Position numbers and translations under genes: made by a program | Assembly (NCBI RefSeq): GCF_014204985.1 | Contig: NZ_JACHMP010000001.1 | Coordinates: 4,464,001 to 4,528,000, forward strand | DNA length: 64,000 nucleotides | Origin: Streptosporangium becharense | Lineage (GTDB): Bacteria > Actinomycetota > Actinomycetes > Streptosporangiales > Streptosporangiaceae | Direction: 5' to 3' | Notes under the pieces: model-generated | What the model was told of the DNA's origin: nothing | What the model saw: only the letters and a program-made list of their open reading frames with translations | Databases searched by the model: none | Part shown: positions 52,973 to 61,641 of the stretch, one piece after another | How the letters are laid out: each line of letters starts with the position of its first letter | Position numbering within the stretch: position 1 is the first letter of the stretch

Positions 52973-54804
52973 CAGGCGCGCACCGACCTGATCTTATCGC
53001 CGACGTCGATCATAAGTTTTCTCATGGCGTTGCCCGCCAATACCTGAATCTCGTCGTCCTTGTTCGACGAGTCGGCCAGCTCTGCCAGGGATCCACTCAG
53101 ACCGCGGATCTCTGCCTCATGCTGGACCTCGCTGCGCAGGCCCGCGGCCCACCGTGTCAGCAACTCAAAGCGCAACAAGTCCGCTTCCACCGAGACCGCG
53201 TCTTGGTCAGGGGTGACGGCCGGGATGCGGATGTAGATGGCCCGGTTGAGCCACTCGACGGCGTTCTGCATCTCAGGGGCGACGCCCGTCCGGCCTCTCT
53301 CTTGCCACTGGGTGATCTGGTCGACAACCTCGACACCCTTGCTGGGCACTCGCCGAGAGATCACGGCCGCGCGGCCGCGGTGGGTGAAAAAGGCCGGGTC
53401 GAGTATCAGGAAGTCGGGGTTGCTCCCTGCCCGGTGGATGCCCTGGACGGCCTCCAGGCCCTTGAGAAAGCGGTCTCGTACCCTGGTGTCTGCCGGGTCC
53501 CGGTTCTTGTCCTGGACACTGACGAAGTCGTCGCCGGCCTGCAGCCCCATGCGGGCGAACCGGTCCTTGTTGTCGTCGCTGTTGAAGAAGTCGGCTCGTC
53601 GCAGGAACGTGTACACGCTTCGCAACTGTTCGGCCTGCTTTTGGACGTCCCGACTCGTACGGACCTTCTGCAGGTAGCTACTGGCATCCGCGGGAGGGAA
53701 GTCGCTGGCCGTTTCCGGGTCCAGCCGGTCGTCGACCTGGCGGCGGGAGACCTTGCCCGGGTCCAGTTTTCGTAGTGCGAAGAAGGCAGGTACCAGATGA
53801 CGCTGTTGCTGGGTCAGCCGGTCACCGAAGAGGGCCTGGTGGTACAAGTGGGGGGCCTGCCATAACCTATTCGAGTGCGACCGCTGGTACTTGGCGTGGA
53901 CGTTCTCGCAGGAAAGGCCACCGGTTAGCATGTAGCTGGTCACGGCCAGGGCCTGACGGGTCGTGAGTACGGCCCCGGTGCGCTCGGCCGCGGCGAACAC
54001 GTCCCGGATCGCGGCCCGGCGCTGGGGCCCGTGGGTCGGATCGCTGAGCTCGTTGCGGTTGGCCAGGATTGGGCAGACTTTCCGTGCATCGCAGGTCTCG
54101 CAGGGCTTCCATCGCGACCATTGCGTCGTCGTCCACTGCTTCAGGACCCACTGGATGAGCCCGCCGTTGGGGCTGTCGGCCGCTACGGACTGGTAGTTGA
54201 GGTTGATGACGGTGACTGTGCCATCGGGGTCGCTGACCTGCCCGCGGAGGATGCCTTCCGTGAGGGTCGTCACCAGGATCTTGGCGCGCCCCGTGCCGCC
54301 TTTGCGGAGACTATCGTCTTCGGCGGCGCACTTGCGTAGCTGGCCCTCGTTTGCACAGATGATCGCGACACCCCCATCCGCAGGGTCGAGCAACTCCACG
54401 AGCTTGTGAGCGCCCGCCTGCACGCTGAGCTCGCTGAGATCCTTAAGGATGTACAGCGGGCGTCCGCTACGGGTCCGACCAATAGGGCGGCTGGCATCGC
54501 CGGCCTTGGACAACTCGCGGAAAACCGTCTTCCGGATCTCTGGTGTGACCGTCTCGGTGTCGGCCTGCAGCTCGGCCAGAAGGCTGGCGCACAAGCTTGT
54601 CTTGCCATGCCCGGCGTCCCCGGTCAGGACGATGGTTTTCATGGTCGGTCGCTCAATGGCGCTCAGCAGGTAGTCCAGCGTCACGACAGGGAACAGCGAC
54701 TGCGTCCAGTCTTCCTGCAGCTCGTAGATCATCTCGGAGGTGTCGGCGTCGAACGGCTGGTAACGACGTATCCGTTGAACGTGTTTGTTGACCTCTAGCG
54801 GCAT
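52972..54804 (-). CDS. dptF: DptF-like restriction ATPase
   Basis: A 610-residue P-loop protein with Walker A VLTGDAGHGKTSLC at residues 62-69 and likely Walker B in GRPLYILKDLSE or GVAIICANEGQLR. A zinc-type cluster follows near residue 240 (WKPCETCDARKVCPILANR), then long helical regions (RRADFFNSDDNKDRFARMG). An early P-loop plus a CxxC...CP cluster and the F-G-H order fit DptF. ATG 54804 follows AAGGAC. It opens the leftward operon F-G-H-Vsr; the methyltransferase on the same strand lies 857 bp upstream. Confidence 0.65.
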   Translation of the reverse strand: MPLEVNKHVQRIRRYQPFDADTSEMIYELQEDWTQSLFPVVTLDYLLSAIERPTMKTIVLTGDAGHGKTSLCASLLAELQADTETVTPEIRKTVFRELSKAGDASRPIGRTRSGRPLYILKDLSELSVQAGAHKLVELLDPADGGVAIICANEGQLRKCAAEDDSLRKGGTGRAKILVTTLTEGILRGQVSDPDGTVTVINLNYQSVAADSPNGGLIQWVLKQWTTTQWSRWKPCETCDARKVCPILANRNELSDPTHGPQRRAAIRDVFAAAERTGAVLTTRQALAVTSYMLTGGLSCENVHAKYQRSHSNRLWQAPHLYHQALFGDRLTQQQRHLVPAFFALRKLDPGKVSRRQVDDRLDPETASDFPPADASSYLQKVRTSRDVQKQAEQLRSVYTFLRRADFFNSDDNKDRFARMGLQAGDDFVSVQDKNRDPADTRVRDRFLKGLEAVQGIHRAGSNPDFLILDPAFFTHRGRAAVISRRVPSKGVEVVDQITQWQERGRTGVAPEMQNAVEWLNRAIYIRIPAVTPDQDAVSVEADLLRFELLTRWAAGLRSEVQHEAEIRGLSGSLAELADSSNKDDEIQVLAGNAMRKLMIDVGDKIRSVRA

Positions 54805-55661
54805 GCTGCTGTCCTTTGTCGACCGAGCCGAGAGCGTTGTGAAATTCTAGCTGTCGGGGCCGCTGTCGGTAGGTCAAATTCCCTGGCCGAGCGCTGAATT
54901 CGCCTGGTTCACGCTGTGTGACTGTGTTAGAGGCCGCGAGAATCATTGATCATGATTGGTGATGAGACACTCAATGTTGACTGCGATCGCGCTTAAGACG
55001 TGTGCGACCTGAGCTTTGACGACCTCTGGGTAGCAACAGCGCGCATTCGATGGTCGTTGATGAGCTTATTCAGGATGCCCGTGATGCCAGCAGGTGAGGC
55101 GTGGAACCGCCGCGATCAGCACGTCAGGTTACATTCAGATACCGGTCTACGTACACACTCATCCTTGATCGAGTGCGGTGACCGCTCGTTCCGCCAGTTC
55201 TAAGAGGCAAGGACCGATAGGGGACCACACATGGATGAGCGGTGCCCCTTGCGAGCCAAGCAGAGGCCGAAGTTTAAGGAGGGCTCCGTTCCCCCGCGAG
55301 TCGTCGATCTTGCGCTGGCTGCGATGGCTCACCCTCGGCATCGCCCAGGGCGGCCCAGAAGCATGACGTCTCGCTCGATGTTGGTCTCGCAGTTACCTTA
55401 GAGGCAGCTCTATCGGCCTCGCGTGCTGGGCTAACAACGGGCTGCTCCGACTATGAGCCGTCAGCAATAATGCTGCTGGTGAGCTGCAGCCGTTCGATCG
55501 AGAACTTGTTTGTGTCAGCATCCCAGGCAATTTTCATCAGCCTAGACAGGTCGGCAGCAGAATTGCTGTAGAGGTTGATTTCAAGCGGCTCGATGACCGC
55601 CACGTCGACGATCACTCAAACCTGGAAGAGCCACCGCTCGCGACCGGTATCCGCCAATCCC
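54805..55661. promoter_or_regulatory. Upstream region of the DptFGH-like operon
   Basis: The region is 857 bp without a supported gene, comparatively AT-rich. It has an inverted repeat AATCAT-TGATC-ATGATT at 54941-54957, 137 bp upstream of the DptF-like start, as a possible operator. On the minus strand TAGAAT (complement of 54844-54849) could be a -10 box; no well-spaced -35 is evident. Short frames at 55000-55366 have no family features. Some of it may be decayed mobile DNA. Confidence 0.45.
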
Positions 55662-56717
55662 CTAGCAGGCCTGCTGATTGACTGCCGCGAGGAGGGCGCT
55701 CCCCACCGCTTGTGCGATCGCAGGAGGAACAGCATTTCCGATCATTCGACCTATAGAGTTGAACTCCACAGGTTCTCCTGGCCTGACAAACTGGTAATTC
55801 TCTGGAAATCCTTGGAGTATCGCCGCTTCCCGCAGGGTAATCGCACGATCTTGCTCCGGATGGCCGAACCTTCCGGTACCGAAATTGTACGACATAGTCG
55901 TGATAGTTGGAGACGGCTTGTCCCATTCCATGCGGGCATAGACGTTCTTGAACGTGGCGCCAGAAGGCCTAGTGTGGCAAGGAGATAGCAGCTCTGTTGG
56001 CCAATCATGCCATGTCCCCCCTGGCCTGGACGCTTTGATTCGCTTCAGGTTCAGAGGGCTTAAAGATCTTGCCTTATGCATGCTATCAAGGTCATGCGTT
56101 CTCCCTTGATGAACTGCCGGGAGGCCGGAAATCGCATCTCTCACCGTCGTGAACTCTTCGGGCTTGCGTTTACCTCCAGGGACCTCGATGTGTCCGATTC
56201 GCGACGCAATGAGAACAAGTCGACGACGCTCTTGCGGAAGGCCATATTCCGGGCCGTAGCAGCTTTTAAAAGAAACTTCGTAACCAATTTCTTCGAGAGA
56301 GCTGGAAAACTCCCTGAAGATCTTGGAGCCCACGATTCGAGGGACATTTTCCATGGTCACAAGCTCAGGGCGAGAATCTTTGACGAGTCGTGAAAATTCA
56401 CCAAGGAGCGACCACTGCGGCTCTGAAGACGTATCTACGCCTCGCCTGTAGGGCGAGAAGGGCTGGCACGGCGCGCATCCCGCCAAGAGGCGTATTGAGT
56501 CTGGCTCCCATAGAAGCTCAAGCTGCTCTTTAGAGACCGTCCGGACATCTTGCTCAATGAACGGAGCTTCAATATTTTTCTCGAATGGGTATTTGCATCG
56601 AGGATCTATATCAAAACCGGCGACTACGTTCAGCCCAGCCTGCATCAGTCCATGCGACAGCCCGCCCACTCCGCAGAAGAGATCTATCGCTGAGATGCGC
56701 CTTGCCATGTCGCCCAT
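55662..56717 (-). CDS. C5-cytosine DNA methyltransferase, DrmMII candidate
   Basis: A 351-residue complete 5mC methyltransferase. Motif I is SAIDLFCGVGGLSHGLMQAG, motif IV is CAPCQPFSPYRRG with catalytic Cys84, VI is TMENVPRIVG, VIII is PQERRRLVLIAS and X is GRMIGNAVPPAIAQAVG. The target-recognition region is short. GC content is clearly lower than that of the chromosome, so recent transfer is likely. It is on the same strand as DptFGH and near drmAB. Class 2 DISARM uses a 5mC methyltransferase (DrmMII) for self-marking, so that role is proposed. ATG 56717, or ATG 56708 (MARRISA). Confidence 0.9.
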   Translation of the reverse strand: MGDMARRISAIDLFCGVGGLSHGLMQAGLNVVAGFDIDPRCKYPFEKNIEAPFIEQDVRTVSKEQLELLWEPDSIRLLAGCAPCQPFSPYRRGVDTSSEPQWSLLGEFSRLVKDSRPELVTMENVPRIVGSKIFREFSSSLEEIGYEVSFKSCYGPEYGLPQERRRLVLIASRIGHIEVPGGKRKPEEFTTVRDAISGLPAVHQGRTHDLDSMHKARSLSPLNLKRIKASRPGGTWHDWPTELLSPCHTRPSGATFKNVYARMEWDKPSPTITTMSYNFGTGRFGHPEQDRAITLREAAILQGFPENYQFVRPGEPVEFNSIGRMIGNAVPPAIAQAVGSALLAAVNQQAC

Positions 56718-56989
56718 ACTCTGAACTTAGCGTAGATCACCCCGCCTCGTCGACGGGTGGGGGATAACGACAGGAGCTCATCATCGCAGTGCTCCTTGGC
56801 TCCCAGCGGCAGCCCCCTCCTGCCCAGGTCTTGGAGGACGGGAACAGGGATGAACGCGTTGCCTGCCGCAATCTCGGCGTCCCTTACAGCCTCAGTCAAT
56901 GGCCTAGGACCTGTCTCGAGGTCGGTTATCAGCGTGTCGCTGGTCGCAACTGAGGTCTCCGGTATTGGGTTCAACGATGAAGAACCAAA
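56684..56989 (-). pseudogene. C-terminal fragment of an unknown gene upstream of the methyltransferase
   Basis: The minus-strand frame ending at TAG 56684 reads about 96 protein-like residues (TSDTLITDLETGPRPLTEAV, then NAFIPVPVLQDLGRRGLPLG). It overlaps the methyltransferase start by 34 nt. It has no good start codon before the IS5 remnant at 57002. It is probably the 3' end of a gene beheaded by that insertion, once cotranscribed with the methyltransferase. Confidence 0.35.
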
Positions 56990-57001
56990 ACCGGACACCT
57001 C

Positions 57002-57523
57002 GTGGCGACCTTCGCGGTGACGCGGCGCTTTGACCTGAGTGATGAGCAGTGGGCGCGATTGGCGCCGCTGCTCCCGGCTGCCGTACGGCCAGGTCGCCCG
57101 CCTCGAGGGAGCAGGCGTCAACTGATCGACGGGATCCGCCGGCGGTTCCGGGTCGGGGCGCCCTGGCGGGACGTGCCCGAGTGCTACGGCTCCTGGCAAA
57201 CCGCCTACGCCCTGTTTCGGCGCTGGCAACGCGCAGATATCTGGCAGCAGATCCTGCCCGCTTTGCACGCCTTGGCTGATGCGAGCGGCCGGATCGGCTG
57301 GGACGTCGGGGGCGATTCCATCATCTGTCGCGCCCACCAGCACGCAGCCGGAGCCTGCCACCACGGTGATCAGCAAGCCGGACGACTCGGCGGTGCCCGC
57401 CATGAGCCCGCCGGTCACGCACTGGGACGCTCCCGCGGCGGCCTGTCGACCAAACCGCACATGGCGTGTGAGGCGAACCGGCTGCTGTTATCGCTGGTGA
57501 AGCTGCCACGCGTAGCTCGTTGA
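57002..57523 (+). pseudogene. IS5-family transposase, N-terminal fragment
   Basis: It reads the typical IS5/DUF4096 start (RFDLSDEQWARLAPLLPAAV; RRFRVGAPWRDVPECYGSWQ) and the first DDE Asp region (IICRAHQHAAGA). It then ends at 57523 after GGLSTKPHMACEANR, before the second and third catalytic residues. The 3' half and right end are missing. Confidence 0.85.
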
Positions 57524-57693
57524 ACCTTCTGCAGGCCTCGCAAGCAATTTCATCGGAAGTCGGCGATGGTCTGGCCGCTACTGAGCACTTCATTGCGAGC
57601 TGGATCACGTCCGTCCAGAACCATCCACTGACAGTGAGAACTGTTCTCGCTTGAGCTATCGATGGATCTATTTATTTGCTCTCAGGGATACAT

Positions 57694-58659
57694 CTATTTG
57701 TGCTGCAAATGAGAATACTCATCTTTAAACATTGTTACACGCTCTGCCCGCTCAAGCGCTCCTCTGTAGTCAAATAGCCTAGTACGATCCATCGCAACCT
57801 GATGATATCCAGAGGGTGGCCCGGCGGCCAGCTGCTTGTCTAGGAAATGTATGCGTTCTATCACCTTGCACCCTCTTGATGTCAGTGGACTAATGAAGGT
57901 TCCGAAAATTCCGTCACTTTTTAATCTGCGCCACGCATCGTAATCCAATCGAGCGATATCATTTGCTATCAAGAAGGTTGCATACCCGTCGATGAATTCC
58001 CGTTCATGGGGCGTGTATGTGATTGTTCCTATTGGTTCATCTCTGATCAAGTCATTATGTGCGGCGATTGCGTATGCAAGGTCCGCGGAGAAGTGGATTG
58101 ACCTCCCAATGTCGGTGAGCCCATGCACCAAGAGGTCGAAGTATGTTATGTCGAACAACTTTGACTTAGTTGAAAAGCCTATGAGCTGCCCAACTATCTG
58201 ATCGGGGTTGAACTCGCCTATCGGAAGGGGGCCTTCTGATTCGAGTGCACGCAGCACCGCTGCGGGATCGAAGCTCGATGAAAATGGGACGATTATTGGA
58301 GATCCTGGATTGGAGCGTAGTTGCTGACGGGCGTCAGTCCATATCCCCCTATCTTCTCCAGGGTCATATAGAAATAGAATTACCGGAAGCGGAAATGATT
58401 CCCAGTATTTGCGATGACGTTCCTTGGGGTGAAATATAACGCCCCTTTCATCTGATTGCTTGAAATACGAAGAGCCACTCTTGGCCTGAACGGCAACGAC
58501 TCTTCCCGTCGGGAGTCCTTCTGGTGTACAGTGTTCTATTTGCCCATCGATGCCCACGTCGTGCATTAATGTCTCTCGCCACATGCATCCTGCTTTAATG
58601 ATGGATTGCTCTGCGGCAATTATGCCAAGACGCTCTGTTCTCCATGAAGGCTCAGGCAT
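57694..58659 (-). CDS. DUF4365 domain protein
   Basis: A 321-residue protein. The N-terminal DUF4365 pattern is clear: MHDVGIDGQIEHCTPEGLPT followed by VVAVQAKSGSSYF, giving Asp38, Glu42, Gln58 and Lys60, a layout like the PD-(D/E)XK nuclease core. The C-terminal half is helical and unrecognised. GC content is low for the window. DUF4365 proteins often occur in defence islands as stand-alone genes; the role here is unknown. It is isolated between IS5 and IS3 sequences. Confidence 0.8.
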   Translation of the reverse strand: MPEPSWRTERLGIIAAEQSIIKAGCMWRETLMHDVGIDGQIEHCTPEGLPTGRVVAVQAKSGSSYFKQSDERGVIFHPKERHRKYWESFPLPVILFLYDPGEDRGIWTDARQQLRSNPGSPIIVPFSSSFDPAAVLRALESEGPLPIGEFNPDQIVGQLIGFSTKSKLFDITYFDLLVHGLTDIGRSIHFSADLAYAIAAHNDLIRDEPIGTITYTPHEREFIDGYATFLIANDIARLDYDAWRRLKSDGIFGTFISPLTSRGCKVIERIHFLDKQLAAGPPSGYHQVAMDRTRLFDYRGALERAERVTMFKDEYSHLQHK

Positions 58660-58989
58660 TTTGGTAATTCACCTTAATTGCTATTTTGCTCTACTGGATC
58701 TTTGAATGAATCGCCGATCCGACTGGGAACCCTATAGGAAATCTTCGCCCATTGGGGGTGTTTGCAGTGTTGTGATCCACCTACTACCTCCTAGACAGCT
58801 CTCCTGTTGTAGGAACTCGGGCCTCGAGGGGAACTTACGGCGGGATCAAGAGGACATTCGGTGGCAAGCCGACCCGTACCGCAGGGCCGCTAAGGCCCGA
58901 GGAACGGAAGCGGCGCGGCAGCCTTCGGAGGGATCACTATGAACCGCTCCGGCTTCGATGGAGACTTGTTCTCTTGAGAGGATCGAGTC

Positions 58990-59316
58990 ATGGCAGCCAA
59001 GTCCCCCTATCCGGCGGAGCTGCGTAAGCGCGCGGTGCGGATGGTCGCGCAGGTCCGCCCGGACTACCCGACCGAGTGGGCCGCGATCAACGCAGTCGCA
59101 GCCAAACTCGGCATCGGCACCGCCGAAACGCTGCGCAAGTGGATCCGTCAGGCCCAGATCGACGAAGGACAGCGACCGGGTACCACCAGCGATGAATCGG
59201 CCGAGCTCAAGCGGCTGCGGCGGGAGAACGCCGAGCTGCGCCGGGCCAACGAGATCCTCAAAGCCGCTTCGGCTTTCTTCGCGGCCGAGCTCGACCGGCC
59301 ACACACGCACTCGTGA
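58990..59316 (+). CDS. IS3-family transposase OrfA
   Basis: A 108-residue HTH protein (YPAELRKRAVRMVAQVRPDY; AETLRKWIRQAQID) plus a C-terminal coil (LKRLRRENAELRRANEILKA). It overlaps orfB by 4 nt (GTGA), the coupling used by many actinobacterial IS3 elements. Confidence 0.9.
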   Translation: MAAKSPYPAELRKRAVRMVAQVRPDYPTEWAAINAVAAKLGIGTAETLRKWIRQAQIDEGQRPGTTSDESAELKRLRRENAELRRANEILKAASAFFAAELDRPHTHS

Positions 59317-60233
59317 CCTTCATCGACGAACACCGCAAGGTGTTCGGTGTCGAGCCGATCTGCCGCGTCCTGACCGAGCATGGCCTGTTGATCTCTCCCA
59401 GCACCTACTACGCCGCCAAGAGCCGGCGGCCCTCGGCCCGCACCGTTCGCGATGCCGAGCTGGACGGGCACATCAGGCGGGTTCACGCCGCCAACTACGG
59501 CGTCTACGGTGCCCGGAAGGTGTGGCGGCACCTGCTGCGTGAGGGCCACCAGGTGGCCCGGTGCACGGTGGAGCGGCGGATGCGTGCCCTGGGCCTGGCA
59601 GGGGCCCGCCGCGGAAAGAAGATCCGCACCACCACAGCCGATCCCGGCCACCAACGGGCATCAGACCTGCTCAAGCGGGACTTTTCCGCGCCCCGCCCGA
59701 ACATGGTCTGGGTCGCCGACTTCACCTACGTTCATGCCTGGTGCGGGATCGTCTACGTCGCCTTCGTCATCGACGTCTACTCCCGCGCGATCGTCGGCTG
59801 GTCGGCAGCCACCTCCAAGCGTGCCGGGCTGGTGCTGGACGCCCTGGACATGGCGTTGTGGCGGCGCGGCCGTACCGGGCGTCCCGTCGGGCCGCGCCTG
59901 ATCCATCATTCGGACGCGGGAAGTCAGTACACCGGTTTCCGCTTCACCGCCCATCTGATGGGCGCAGGTATCGACGCGTCCATCGGGACGGTCGGGGACG
60001 CGCTGGACAACGCGCTGATGGAGTCGCAGATCGGCTTGTACAAGACCGAGCTGATCAAACCCCGCGGCCCCTGGCGCACCCTGGCGGAGGTGGAACTGGC
60101 CACCGCCGAATGGGTCGAGTGGTTCAACACCACCCGCCTGCACTCGGCCATCGGCAACGTCCCACCGGAGGAATACGAAGCCCTCTACTACGCTCAGCAC
60201 CAGCCCAGCGAGACCATTGGAATCAACCCCTGA
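59313..60233 (+). CDS. IS3-family transposase OrfB
   Basis: A 306-residue protein: HTH_21-like YGVYGARKVWRHLLREGHQV, then the DDE core with Asp in WVADFTYVHAWCG, Asp in LIHHSDAGSQYTG and Glu in LMESQIGLYKTELI, with tail FNTTRLHSAIGNVPPEEYE. It is intact, so this copy may be active. Confidence 0.92.
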   Translation: MTFIDEHRKVFGVEPICRVLTEHGLLISPSTYYAAKSRRPSARTVRDAELDGHIRRVHAANYGVYGARKVWRHLLREGHQVARCTVERRMRALGLAGARRGKKIRTTTADPGHQRASDLLKRDFSAPRPNMVWVADFTYVHAWCGIVYVAFVIDVYSRAIVGWSAATSKRAGLVLDALDMALWRRGRTGRPVGPRLIHHSDAGSQYTGFRFTAHLMGAGIDASIGTVGDALDNALMESQIGLYKTELIKPRGPWRTLAEVELATAEWVEWFNTTRLHSAIGNVPPEEYEALYYAQHQPSETIGINP

Positions 60234-60260
60234 GGTCTCCATCGAAGTCGGGGCGGTTCA

Positions 60261-61280
60261 GTTGCCGACATTCCGGACCGACCGGAGGACGACGAGCTGC
60301 GGCAGGTGCTACGCAACCACGTGCTGCTCCCGGAGGACCGGCGGGGGACGCTGACCCGCACGCAGACCGTGGCGCTGCGTTGGCTGGAGAAGGCGTCCCT
60401 TCCGCTGGCGGATCTCCAGGAGGCACGCGTCGCCCGGATCGCACTCGACGCCATCTCGGTCACCTTCGATGGCAAGGAGGCCGCAGCCAACACCGTACGG
60501 CGGAAGCGGGCGATCCTTCATCACCTCCTGGAGCTGGCGGTGGAACAGAAGGTGTTCGCGACCAACCCATTGCACGAGATCAAGTGGAAGCCGCCCAAGG
60601 CCGTCACCGTCGTCGACCTCCGTACGGTGATCAATCCGACTCAGGCGAAGCAGCTCCTGGCCGCCGTGCCCAAGGTCGGCCGTACTCGGGGCGTCCGGCT
60701 CAAGGCCCTGTTCGCCTGCATCTACTACGCGGGTCTGCGGCCGGAGGAGGCGGCGGACCTTCGCCTGAAGAACTGCACTCTGCCCGAATCAGGATGGGGC
60801 CAGATCATCCTGGAGAGGGCGCGACCGCAGGCGAACAAGCGATGGACCAACTCGGGGGAGACCCACGAGTCGCGCAGCCTCAAGCACCGAGCGAAGAAGG
60901 AGACCAGGGAGATCCCCATCCCGCCGGCTTTAGTCGTCATCCTTGGAGAGCACATCGACGCCTATGGCATCGAAAGCGACGGCCGGCTGTTCCGGACAGC
61001 CAACGGTGGCTCCTACTCCAGCTCGGCATACTCCTACGTCTGGCAGAAAGCTCGATCGCTCGTCCTCACCGAGGAGCAGGTGAGGTCGCCGCTCGCCGCC
61101 CGCCCCTATGACCTGCGACATGCAGCCCTGTCCCTCTGGCTTAACGCAGGAGTGCCGGCGACCGAGGTGGCCAAGCGCGCCGGGCACAGCGTGGAGGTCC
61201 TCCACCGGGTCTACGCCAAGTGCATGGAGGGCCAGCAGGAACGGATGAATGGGAAGATCAGTAGCGCTCTGGATGATTAA
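60261..61280 (+). pseudogene. Tyrosine recombinase (integrase), N-terminus removed by IS3
   Basis: The frame is open from the IS3 right end (VADIPDRPEDDE) to 61280; the first ATG-type start, at 60306, is internal. It retains the core-binding region (TFDGKEAAANTVRRKRAILH) and the catalytic domain: Arg in YYAGLRPEEAADL, RPYDLRHAALSLWL, AKRAGHSVEVL and the nucleophile Tyr in VYAKC. Roughly 80-130 N-terminal residues expected for the family are absent. It is probably inactive and was the integrase of the island at this end. Confidence 0.8.
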
Positions 61281-61641
61281 ACCTTTCCATCCGATGAGGG
61301 GTCGGCTCGACAACAAGATCACGACAGGGGTGTTTTTCTCGGAACCTGTTTCCGCGTATGGCGGGCAGCAGGCAGATTGATCGACCCCCACTGTGTGTCG
61401 GTCGGATCTAGGGGATGGAAGCGATCTCGCATCTGTTGGTTCTGCGGGTCAGAAGCCAACCTCACGACCATCCCCAACCGCGCCTTAGGGTAAGAAAGCG
61501 ATAATTCCGGACAATTTTCTCATACTCATCTTATGAACAGATTTCCTACCACTCACAACGGATTCAAGGTGCGTACATGCAGGAAGCATGATATAGACCT
61601 CTAAGCGATGAGTGTGTTAGTAGCGGTCCAGGAGGAGATGC
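61281..61641. other. Post-integrase intergenic region with structured element
   Basis: A 361-bp region with no gene. A nested inverted-repeat structure lies at 61411-61475 (listed separately). The right half (61500-61640) is AT-rich and probably contains the promoter of the next gene, whose ribosome site is caggagg at 61629-61635. Confidence 0.5.
61411..61475. other. Nested hairpin, candidate structured RNA or att-associated element
   Basis: The outer stem GGGGATGG (61411-61418) pairs perfectly with CCATCCCC (61468-61475). The inner stem gttggttctg (61435-61444) pairs with cagaagccaac (61450-61460) with one bulge and a 5-nt loop. It is 130 bp after the integrase stop. Confidence 0.4.

Larger units (their letters stand above)
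58940..60260 (+). mobile_element. Complete IS3-family element inserted in an integrase gene
   Basis: 26-bp terminal repeats (tgaaccgctccggcttcgat.. at 58940-58965; complement at 60235-60260) differ at two positions. They enclose intact orfA and orfB. The right end abuts the integrase reading frame. Confidence 0.9.

Noticed and set aside
36076-54804. BREX or Dnd locus
   Set aside because: No pglZ, brxC/L or pglX-type gene, and no dndA-E, is present; DrmA/DrmB motifs specify DISARM for the plus-strand part.
55000-55366. Small frames upstream of the DptF-like gene
   Set aside because: Short, poor composition and no ribosome sites; kept as an undefined regulatory or decayed region.
59561-61111. 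516-codon plus-strand frame across IS3 and integrase
   Set aside because: Out of frame with both OrfB and the integrase, low-complexity Arg/Gly/Pro composition, spans an IS boundary.
61420-61470. Possible tRNA fragment as integrase target
   Set aside because: The hairpins do not form a cloverleaf and no T-loop consensus (ttcgaatc-like) is present.
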